NCBI GenBank assembly: GCA_041486365.1
Contig: JBGPLH010000049.1
Span: forward strand, 1 to 13,805
DNA from: JBGPLH01 sp041486365 [NCBI: Thermodesulfobacteriota bacterium]
GTDB taxonomy: Bacteria > JAUYMQ01
Direction: 5' to 3'
Length of the DNA: 13,805 nt
Made by a program: the position numbers and the translations under genes. Of this stretch, positions 7,083 to 13,805 are shown piece by piece. Below the pieces are notes generated by a model that was given only the letters and a program-made list of their open reading frames with translations, did not search any database and was not told where the DNA came from. The number at the start of each line of letters is the position of its first letter. The stretch's first letter is position 1.

Positions 7083-7652
7083 GTGGCGATCGAGATTCCC
7101 GAGTCGCTTCGCGATCGGTGCGCCGCGATCGCGAAGCGGCTCGCGCGCGAGGCGAAGGCAGTCTCCTGGGTGTCGCCCGCGAACCTTCACCTGACCCTCA
7201 AGTTCCTCGGGAGCGCACGCCCCGGCCGGCTCGCGCGCCTGGCCGATTCGGTGGCCCACAAGGCGGCGAAGATGGAGCCCTTCGAGGTTGAGCTGGCGGG
7301 GCTGGGCTGCTTTCCATCGCCGCGCCGCGCGCGGGTGATCTGGATCGGGGTGGGCCAGGGAGCAGAGCTGCTCCGCGTGCTCGCCGACAAAGTGGAGGGG
7401 GCGGCGGCCAAGGCGGGCTTCGATCGCGAGGCCCGCCCTTTCTCGGGTCATCTGACACTGGGTCGGGTTAGGATGAAATCCGGTGCGGCGGGGAGCGGCG
7501 ATCTTTCCGATCTCATCGGGCGGGAAGACCCGGGCGTGCTCGGGCGATTCAGTGTCCCGGAGGTCGTGCTGATGCACAGCCAGCTCCACCCGGGCGGGTC
7601 GATCTACGTCCCCATCCACCGAATCCCCCTGGGGCGCGCCGGGATGCGCTAG
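7083..7652 (+). CDS. thpR: RNA 2',3'-cyclic phosphodiesterase (2'-5' RNA ligase family)
   Basis: 2H phosphoesterase of about 189 aa. The two catalytic HxTx motifs are intact: HLTLKFLG (H36, T38) and HLTLGRVR (H123, T125). The family opens cyclic phosphates on RNA ends and can join 2'-5' linked RNAs in vitro. The first standard start codon is GTG at 7083, used here. However, the family begins with an M-R-x-F-x-A-I strand, and the four in-frame codons before GTG read L-R-A-F from a CTG at 7071. A second CTG at 7017 has a strong GGAGGGAGAGG sequence just upstream. The true start is therefore probably a CTG, not GTG. The frame is the same as cinA, whose stop is at 6984-6986. Last gene of the pgpA-cinA-thpR operon. 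Confidence 0.93.
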   Translation: MAIEIPESLRDRCAAIAKRLAREAKAVSWVSPANLHLTLKFLGSARPGRLARLADSVAHKAAKMEPFEVELAGLGCFPSPRRARVIWIGVGQGAELLRVLADKVEGAAAKAGFDREARPFSGHLTLGRVRMKSGAAGSGDLSDLIGREDPGVLGRFSVPEVVLMHSQLHPGGSIYVPIHRIPLGRAGMR

Positions 7653-7682
7653 CCCCGGGCAGGGTCGCCCGCGCGCGGAGGG

Positions 7683-7700
7683 TCGCGGCGGGCGCCGCGA
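7683..7700 (+). terminator. GC-rich hairpin after thpR, possible terminator
   Basis: TCGCGGC (7683-7689), loop GGGC, and GCCGCGA (7694-7700) pair over 7 bp, 30 nt after the thpR stop. A C/G tract follows instead of a U-tract, so it is at best a weak or factor-dependent terminator. Confidence 0.35.
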
Positions 7701-7729
7701 GTCCCCCCGGGTTTCGCCATGAGATGTCC

Positions 7730-7753
7730 CTGAAATTTCACCCTGAGCTTTCA
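7730..7753 (+). repeat. Two direct repeats CTGANNTTTCA upstream of recA
   Basis: CTGAAATTTCA (7730-7740) and CTGAGCTTTCA (7743-7753) have a period of 13 bp. The first contains the palindrome TGAAATTTCA, and the second is nearly palindromic (CTGA-GCTT-TCAG). They form an AT-rich island in GC-rich DNA about 190 bp before recA. The arrangement suggests an operator next to the recA promoter. No canonical GAAC-N4-GTTC or GAAC/GTTC-type LexA box was seen in 7653-7941. Confidence 0.4.
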
Positions 7754-7799
7754 GAAGGTTAGGACCGCTACACAGGCCGGGCCCCGGCACCCTCGAGGG

Positions 7800-7879
7800 C
7801 CCCTCGCATCGTCCGCAGGACGCCGGCCGCGCCGAGGGGAAGGTCCCCCGGAACGGCCCTCCGCCCGGCTCAAGCCGGG
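7800..7879 (+). promoter_or_regulatory. Structured leader region upstream of recA
   Basis: An outer stem CCCCTCG (7800-7806) / CGAGGGG (7833-7839) encloses a hairpin CGTCC-GCA-GGACG (7810-7822). A second hairpin CCCGGC-TCAA-GCCGGG follows at 7864-7879. A ribosome binding site AGGAGGAGG precedes the recA ATG. If transcription begins near the repeats at 7730-7753, these would lie in a 5' leader of about 170 nt. I do not recognise a known riboswitch. The remainder of 7653-7941 has no gene. Confidence 0.35.
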
Positions 7880-7941
7880 GGCGGGATGGGACGATAACCA
7901 CCAGGAATCCCCCTGATCCGCAGCAGGAGGAGGAAAAGAGA

Positions 7942-9144
<1,203 letters not shown>

Positions 9145-9162
9145 CATGGAGACCCGCGTGAG

Positions 9163-9181
9163 GGGGCCCCGCCCGGGCCCC
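9163..9181 (+). other. Very GC-rich hairpin between recA and the pilT-family gene
   Basis: GGGGCCC (9163-9169) and GGGCCCC (9175-9181) pair over 7 bp with a 5-nt loop, 30 nt upstream of the next ATG. It has no U-tract. It could reduce readthrough from recA or protect the upstream mRNA from exonucleases. Confidence 0.35.
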
Positions 9182-9210
9182 GTCACCGCGGGCTGGAGCG
9201 AGGAGCATCG

Positions 9211-10395
9211 ATGGAGCTGAACGAGATCCTGAAAATCGCCGTGAAGGGCGGAGCCTCCGACATCCACATCAAGGCGGGCCTCCCCCCGATGTTTCGAATC
9301 GACGGCTCCCTGGTGCCTTACAAGAACGGGGCGCGGCTCATGCCCGAGGACATCGGCAAGATCGCGTCCTCGATCATGAACAGCTTCCAGCGCTCCAAGT
9401 TCGAGGAGACCAACGAGGTCGATCTGGCCTACGGCGTGCCGGGGCTGGGCCGCTTCCGCGTGAACATCTTCCAGCAGCGCGGGACCGTGGGGGTCGTGTT
9501 CCGAGTGATCCCCTTCAGCATCCGGACGATCGAGGAGTTGAACCTCCCCAAGGTGGTCGAGCGCATCGCGAACGAGCGCCGCGGCCTGATCCTCGTCACC
9601 GGGACCACGGGCAGCGGCACGTCGACCACGCGGGCCGCGATGCTCGCCCACATCACCTCCACCCGCACGGCCCACGTGTTCCCCAGCGTGGTCCCCATCG
9701 AGTTCCTGATCCGGGACAAGAAGTCCATCGTGAACCAGCGGGAGATCGGCGTGGATACGCGCTCCTTCAGCGCGGCGCTCAAATCAGCGCTGCGGCAGGA
9801 TCCGGACGTGATCCTCGTCGGCGAGATGCGCGACTTCGAGACCATCGAGACTGCCCTCACGGCGGCCGAGACGGGCCACCTGGTGATGAGCACGCTCCAC
9901 ACGATCGACGCCACGGAGACGATCACGCGTATCGTGTCCGTGTTTCCGCCCTACCAGCAGAAGCAGGTCCGGCTCCAGATCGCCTCGATCATCAAGGGGA
10001 TCATCTCGCAGCGCCTGGTCCCGCGCGCCGACGGGCGCGGCCGCGTGCCCGCGCTCGAGGTGCTCGTCTCCACGGCCCGGATCCGCGAGTGCGTGATGGA
10101 CAAGGACCGCACGAAGGAGATCCCGGACGCGATCGCCAAGGGATTCACCACCTACGGAATGCAGACCTTCGACCAGTCGCTCATGTCGCTGGTGAAGAAG
10201 AAGCTCATATCCTACGAGGAAGCACTCAAGCACGTATCCAACCCGGACGACTTCGCGCTGCGGTTCCGCGGGATCAGCGCCACGAGCGACTCGACCTGGG
10301 ACGACTTCGAGCCCTCGCCGGAGGCAATCGAGGAGGCGGGCGGAGACGGGGAGAAGAAGGAAGACGACACGAAGCTCCACATCGAGCGCTTCTGA
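9211..10395 (+). CDS. pilT: PilT-family type IV pilus ATPase with altered Walker A and Asp box
   Basis: 394 aa, same fold and order as twitching-motility retraction ATPases. An N-terminal PAS-like domain (1-100, GGASDIHIKAGLPPMFRIDG) is followed by the ATPase domain. Walker B VILVGEMRD (200-208), the His box TGHLVMSTLHT (221-231) and C-terminal YGMQTFDQSL are intact. Walker A reads GTTGSGTST (131-139): the nucleotide-binding lysine is Thr137, and position 141 is Arg where the family usually has Leu. The Asp box, normally LTIEDPIEF, reads FPSVVPIEF (157-165), losing its acidic pair. The frame is unbroken. As written the protein should bind or hydrolyse ATP poorly. It may be a regulatory paralogue, a decaying gene, or a consensus error. 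The ATG follows GCGAGGAGC. The acidic tail (about 365-387) is dispensable-looking. The symbol denotes family, not proven retraction activity. Confidence 0.9.
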   Translation: MELNEILKIAVKGGASDIHIKAGLPPMFRIDGSLVPYKNGARLMPEDIGKIASSIMNSFQRSKFEETNEVDLAYGVPGLGRFRVNIFQQRGTVGVVFRVIPFSIRTIEELNLPKVVERIANERRGLILVTGTTGSGTSTTRAAMLAHITSTRTAHVFPSVVPIEFLIRDKKSIVNQREIGVDTRSFSAALKSALRQDPDVILVGEMRDFETIETALTAAETGHLVMSTLHTIDATETITRIVSVFPPYQQKQVRLQIASIIKGIISQRLVPRADGRGRVPALEVLVSTARIRECVMDKDRTKEIPDAIAKGFTTYGMQTFDQSLMSLVKKKLISYEEALKHVSNPDDFALRFRGISATSDSTWDDFEPSPEAIEEAGGDGEKKEDDTKLHIERF

Positions 10396-10425
10396 CGCCC
10401 ACGGGGCGGAAGCCGGAACGGCGGG

Positions 10426-10456
10426 GCGCCGGTCGCGAGGCCGGCGCTTCTCTTTT
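10426..10456 (+). terminator. Intrinsic terminator after the pilT-family gene
   Basis: GCGCCGG (10426-10432) and CCGGCGC (10441-10447) form a 7-bp all-GC stem with an 8-nt loop, followed at once by TTCTCTTTT. It lies 30 nt after the stop codon and would close the recA-pilT transcript. Confidence 0.8.
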
Positions 10457-10463
10457 GCGGGCC

Positions 10464-10493
10464 TTGCCGGGGCTTTCGGCCCTGCGCTATGTT
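10464..10493 (+). promoter_or_regulatory. Candidate promoter for alaS
   Basis: TTGCCG (10464-10469), an 18-nt spacer, and TATGTT (10488-10493, 4 of 6 matches to TATAAT) lie just after the terminator. The -10 box ends only 6 nt before the alaS ATG, so transcription from this site would start at or next to the ATG and give a nearly leaderless mRNA. GAGG at 10494-10497 would then be outside the transcript. Confidence 0.35.
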
Positions 10494-10499
10494 GAGGCG

Positions 10500-13157
10500 A
10501 TGAAAGCCTCCGAAGTTCGTTCGAAATTCCTCGAGTACTTCCGCGAGCGGGACCACGCGGTCCTTTCCAGCGCCTCCCTGATCCCATCGCAGGATCCGAC
10601 CCTTCTGTTCACGAACGCCGGGATGGTCCAGTTCAAACGAATCTTCACCGGCGAGGAGCCACCCCAGGTCCCGCGCGCGGCCACCTCCCAGAAGTGCCTC
10701 CGGGTCTCGGGCAAGCACAACGATCTCGAGAATGTCGGGCGGACTTCCCGGCATCACACCTTCTTCGAGATGCTCGGCAACTTCTCCTTCGGCGACTACT
10801 TCAAGGAGAAGGCGATCGAATATGGATGGGATTTCCTGACGCGGGTGGCCGGCCTCGATCCGTCCAAGCTCTGGATCACGGTGTTCCGGGACGACGACGA
10901 GGCGGCGGATATCTGGCGCGATCGCATCGGCGTTCCCACGGACCGGATCGTCCGGATGGGGGAGAAGGACAATTTCTGGGCGATGGGCGACACCGGCCCC
11001 TGCGGCCCCTGCTCCGAGATCCACATCGATCAGGGAGTCGCCGTCGGCTGCGGGCGCCTCGGGTGCGCGCTCGGGTGCGACTGCGATCGCTTCATGGAGC
11101 TGTGGAACCTCGTCTTCATGCAGTACAACCGGGACGCCTCGGGCGTGATGGCTCCCCTTCCGCACCCGAGCATCGACACGGGAATGGGGCTCGAGCGGAT
11201 CGTCGCGGTTCTCCAGGGCGCCCGCTCGAACTACGACACCGATCTCTTCCGCCCGATCATCGATTCGATGCAGGAGCTGGCCGGGAAGCCCTACGGCGGC
11301 TCCGAGCGGGACGACGTCTCGATGCGCGTGATCGCGGACCACGCGCGCGCGGTCACGTTCCTGATCAGCGACGGCGTGAGCCCCTCGAACGAGGGCCGCG
11401 GTTACGTGCTCCGCCGGATCCTCCGCCGCGCGAGCCGGCACGGAAGGATGCTCGGCCTCTCGGAGCCCTTCCTGTACCGCGTCACGGACACCGTCGTCCG
11501 CCTCATGCGCGGCGCCTACCCCGAGCTCGTGGATCGCGGGGCCTTCGTCGCGCGGGTCGTGCGGCGCGAGGAGGAACGGTTCCTCGCGACGCTCGAGAAC
11601 GGCCTCAAGATCCTCGAGGAGGAGCTTGCGCGGCTGAGGTCGGTGAAGGCGCCGGTCCTCCCCGGAGAGGTGGCCTTCCGCCTGTACGACACCTTCGGCT
11701 TCCCGCTCGACCTCACCGAGGACATCGCGCGCGACCAGGGCGTGCGGGTGGATCAGGAAGGGTTCCTCCGTGCGATGGAGGAGCAGCGCGAGCGGGCGCG
11801 GAAGGCCTGGAAAGGCTCGGGCGAGAAGGCGGCCCCCGCGATCTTCACGCGCGACGGGAGTCTCCGCTCGCGGTTCTGCGGCTACGACATGCTCTCGATG
11901 CGCAGCCGCGTGAAGGCGATCCTCGTGGCGTCCGACGGCCGCCTCGATCCCGGCCCGGTGGCCCGGCAGGGCGACAAGGTGGAGATCATCACCGAGGAGA
12001 CCCCCTTCTACGGCGAAGGGGGCGGGCAGGCGGGCGACCGCGGCCTGATCTTCCACGACGGCGGCGAGGCACGGGTCGAGAACGCGACGCACCCGGTGCC
12101 GCTCGTCACGGTGCACCACGCGGTCATCACCCGCGGCGCCATCGCGGTGGGTGACGAGGTGAATCTCGTCGTGGAGGCGGACCGCCGCACGGCCACGATG
12201 CTCAACCACAGTGCCACGCACCTCTTTCACGCGGCGCTCCGGGAGGTGCTGGGCGATCACGTCCGGCAGGCCGGATCGCTCGTGGCCCCCGACCGCCTGC
12301 GCTTCGATTTCTCCCATTTCTCCCAGCTCACGGAGGAAGAGATCGCCCAGATTGAGGATCTCGTGAACACACAGGTGCGCCGCAACCTCGCCGTGCAGAC
12401 CTTCGAGCTTCCCTACCGGGAGGCGATCGCCCGCGGCGCGCTGGCATTCTTCGGCGATCGCTATCCCGAGCGGGTGAGGGTGATCGAGATGGGCGACTTC
12501 AGCCTCGAGCTCTGTGGGGGCACGCACGTCCGGCGGACGGGTGAGATCGGTTACTTCAAGATCACCGCCGAGAGCGGGATAGCAGCGGACACCCGGCGCG
12601 TCGAGGCCGTCACGGGCGAAGGGGCGCATCGGGTGGTGAAGGAAGAGGGGGAGCGGCTGGCGCGGGTGGGCGAGCTGCTCAGGACGGCGCCGAGAGACGT
12701 GGTCGAGAAGGTCAGCCGTATGCTCGAATCGATGCGCGAGACGCAGGTCGCGATGGAATCATTGCGCGCCCGGAAGGCGCAGGAGAGCGCGGCGGATCTT
12801 GCGGGGAGGGCCATCGACGTGGGTGGCGTGCGCGCGGTGATTGCCGAGGTCGAGGCCGAGGATCCGAAGGCCCTGCGCGAGATCGGCGACGGCGTCCGGC
12901 AGAAGCTCCCCTCCGGGATCGTCGTGCTCGGCGCGCGCCGCGGCGGGAAGGCGTCCTTCCTCGTGACGGTGAGCAAGGATCTGACGCCGCGCTTCCACGC
13001 GGGGAACCTGGTGAAGGCGCTCGCCGAGCGCGTCGGCGGCCGCGGCGGTGGACGGCCGGACCGCGCGGAGGCGGGCGGCACGAACACCGACGCGCTGCCC
13101 GCGGCGCTGGAGTACGCGGCCCAGACCCTGCGGGAACAGGCGGCGCGTCCCCTTTAA
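10500..13157 (+). CDS. alaS: Alanyl-tRNA synthetase
   Basis: Class II synthetase that charges tRNA-Ala and edits mischarged tRNA; 885 aa, normal full length. The aminoacylation domain shows HHTFFEMLGNFSFGDYFK (85-102), MGDTGPCGPCSEIH, a Cys-rich insert GCGRLGCALGCDCDRF leading into WNLVFMQYNR, and PSIDTGMGLER. The editing domain has its zinc ligands in HSATH (H570, H574) and CGGTH (C672, H676). The C-terminal C-Ala domain ends with GGGRPDRAEAGGTNTDALP. The frame is open far upstream (to 10089), but that stretch overlaps the pilT coding sequence; ATG at 10500 gives the family N-terminus MKASEVRSKFLEYF. It has its own candidate promoter after a terminator. The stop overlaps the converging bamD stop. 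Confidence 0.98.
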   Translation: MKASEVRSKFLEYFRERDHAVLSSASLIPSQDPTLLFTNAGMVQFKRIFTGEEPPQVPRAATSQKCLRVSGKHNDLENVGRTSRHHTFFEMLGNFSFGDYFKEKAIEYGWDFLTRVAGLDPSKLWITVFRDDDEAADIWRDRIGVPTDRIVRMGEKDNFWAMGDTGPCGPCSEIHIDQGVAVGCGRLGCALGCDCDRFMELWNLVFMQYNRDASGVMAPLPHPSIDTGMGLERIVAVLQGARSNYDTDLFRPIIDSMQELAGKPYGGSERDDVSMRVIADHARAVTFLISDGVSPSNEGRGYVLRRILRRASRHGRMLGLSEPFLYRVTDTVVRLMRGAYPELVDRGAFVARVVRREEERFLATLENGLKILEEELARLRSVKAPVLPGEVAFRLYDTFGFPLDLTEDIARDQGVRVDQEGFLRAMEEQRERARKAWKGSGEKAAPAIFTRDGSLRSRFCGYDMLSMRSRVKAILVASDGRLDPGPVARQGDKVEIITEETPFYGEGGGQAGDRGLIFHDGGEARVENATHPVPLVTVHHAVITRGAIAVGDEVNLVVEADRRTATMLNHSATHLFHAALREVLGDHVRQAGSLVAPDRLRFDFSHFSQLTEEEIAQIEDLVNTQVRRNLAVQTFELPYREAIARGALAFFGDRYPERVRVIEMGDFSLELCGGTHVRRTGEIGYFKITAESGIAADTRRVEAVTGEGAHRVVKEEGERLARVGELLRTAPRDVVEKVSRMLESMRETQVAMESLRARKAQESAADLAGRAIDVGGVRAVIAEVEAEDPKALREIGDGVRQKLPSGIVVLGARRGGKASFLVTVSKDLTPRFHAGNLVKALAERVGGRGGGRPDRAEAGGTNTDALPAALEYAAQTLREQAARPL

Positions 13158-13805
13158 TTCTCTCCGGCGGGCGCCTGGTCCTCCGAGGTCTGCAGCTTCG
13201 CGAGCAGGCCCTTCGCGGAGCCCGCGTTCGTATCGCTCGGGTACTCCTCCACCAGCTGCTCCAGCGCCTCCCGCGCCTGCTCCGGCTCGTCGAGATAGAA
13301 GTGCGTCAGGCCCACGCAGTACAGCGCCCGCGCGTCCCACCCGGCGCCGGGGTAGTTGGCGAGGATCGTGCTGCAGCGATTGAGCGCCGCGCGGTAGTCT
13401 TCCCGCTCGAGGTAGAACTCCGCCACGGCGTAATCGTGCGCCGCGAGCTTCCCCTTGCACTCGTCGAGTCTTGCCTGGGCCTGCTCGGCGTAGGGCGACG
13501 CGGGGAACTTGTTGATCAGGAGCTCGAAGTACCCGGCCGCTTCCTTGGTCTTTGTTTGATCCCGCTCGCGAATCGGGATCTCCTTGAACTTGCATAGCCC
13601 CGCCTGGTACATCGCCTGGGGCACCGTGGCATGCGTCGGGTGCGTCTCGATGAACTCCTTGTAGCGTCCCTCGGCTTCCTCGTACTTCCCCTCGTCGAAG
13701 TAGGCCTTCGCGATCTGGAGCTGCGCCTGGAGCGCGTAGTCGGACTCCGGGAAGTTGTCGACGATCTGCTGGAAGGTGGCGATGGCCTCTTCGGTGTCCA
13801 CGACG
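13154..13805 (-). CDS. bamD: BamD-like outer membrane assembly lipoprotein (TPR), 5' end beyond window
   Basis: The C-terminal ~217 residues of a BamD/YfiO-type tetratricopeptide protein, part of the complex that folds beta-barrel proteins into the outer membrane. Typical blocks: AIATFQQIVDNFPESDYALQAQLQIAKAYF in two or more segments, YFELLINKFPASPYAEQAQARL, then LAAHDYAVAEFYLEREDYRAAL, NRCSTILANYP and EALEQLVEEYPSDTNA. The signal peptide and lipobox Cys lie off the right edge and cannot be checked. The GTG at 13799-13801 is an internal valine codon, since the frame runs open to the edge. The stop TAA (13154-13156) overlaps the alaS stop. CpoB/YbgF-type TPR proteins are an alternative, but the repeat phrasing and the YF-LI--(Y/F)P-S-YA motif favour BamD. 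Confidence 0.85.
   Translation of the reverse strand, partial: VVDTEEAIATFQQIVDNFPESDYALQAQLQIAKAYFDEGKYEEAEGRYKEFIETHPTHATVPQAMYQAGLCKFKEIPIRERDQTKTKEAAGYFELLINKFPASPYAEQAQARLDECKGKLAAHDYAVAEFYLEREDYRAALNRCSTILANYPGAGWDARALYCVGLTHFYLDEPEQAREALEQLVEEYPSDTNAGSAKGLLAKLQTSEDQAPAGEN

Noticed and set aside
7653-7941. Small protein gene in the recA leader
   Set aside because: Only short frames without a ribosome binding site; the minus-strand frame overlapping the recA start has no motif.
9679-9693. Compensating frameshift as explanation of the odd PilT Asp box
   Set aside because: The codons align without gaps to the expected ones, differing by single substitutions, and neither alternative frame restores IEDP.
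10089-10499. Upstream in-frame extension of AlaS
   Set aside because: Overlaps pilT coding DNA in another frame; family N-terminus starts at 10500.
10212-12629. Very long open frame on the minus strand, antisense to alaS and the end of pilT
   Set aside because: Mirror frame of GC-rich coding DNA; the protein is His/Glu/Arg/Leu-biased with no motif, and the opposite strand encodes a textbook AlaS.

Overview
The window is a compact, GC-rich (roughly two thirds G+C by eye) bacterial chromosome segment. It has ten protein genes and almost no spare DNA. I see no tRNA, rRNA, CRISPR array, transposase, integrase or phage gene, and base composition looks uniform throughout. The gene content (BamD lipoprotein, PgpA, MltG, a PilT-type ATPase, an HD-GYP protein) indicates a diderm with type IV pili and cyclic-di-GMP-related signalling. 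The order pgpA-cinA-thpR-recA-...-alaS and the PilT C-terminal style recall uncultured GC-rich phyla such as Eisenbacteria, Gemmatimonadota or deltaproteobacterial lineages. That placement is inference; no marker here settles it.

Layout. (1) Positions 1-978, minus strand: ruvX followed 4 nt later by mltG, which runs off the left edge. (2) 979-1250: a divergent intergenic region with a plausible ruvX promoter and several hairpins. (3) 1251-1811, plus strand: a small HEAT-repeat protein that ends at a bidirectional hairpin. (4) 1949-5027, minus strand: a two-gene operon of a 566-aa HEAT-repeat protein followed 25 nt later by an HD-GYP protein. The two proteins share a homologous N-terminal domain, so this looks like a dedicated signalling/scaffold pair. 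(5) 5028-5240: a divergent intergenic region with a good sigma70-type promoter reading right. (6) 5241-7652, plus strand: pgpA-cinA-thpR, a housekeeping operon. (7) 7653-7941: a structured leader in front of recA. (8) 7942-10395: recA, then a PilT-family ATPase. (9) 10500-13157: alaS with its own promoter after a terminator. (10) 13154-13805, minus strand: a bamD-like gene that converges on alaS, the two stop codons sharing a TTAA.

Most of the window is conserved core biology: cell-wall polymerisation length control (MltG), rRNA/Holliday-junction processing (RuvX), phosphatidylglycerol synthesis (PgpA), pyridine nucleotide salvage (CinA), RNA 2',3'-cyclic phosphate processing (ThpR), recombination (RecA), alanyl-tRNA charging (AlaS) and outer-membrane assembly (BamD). 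Four points stand out. The PilT-family protein has lost the Walker A lysine and the acidic Asp-box pair while the rest of the protein is well conserved. The HEAT/HD-GYP pair shares an N-terminal domain. A perfect tandem 36-bp repeat of hairpin-forming units lies in the recA tail. An unusual repeat-and-hairpin leader sits upstream of recA.
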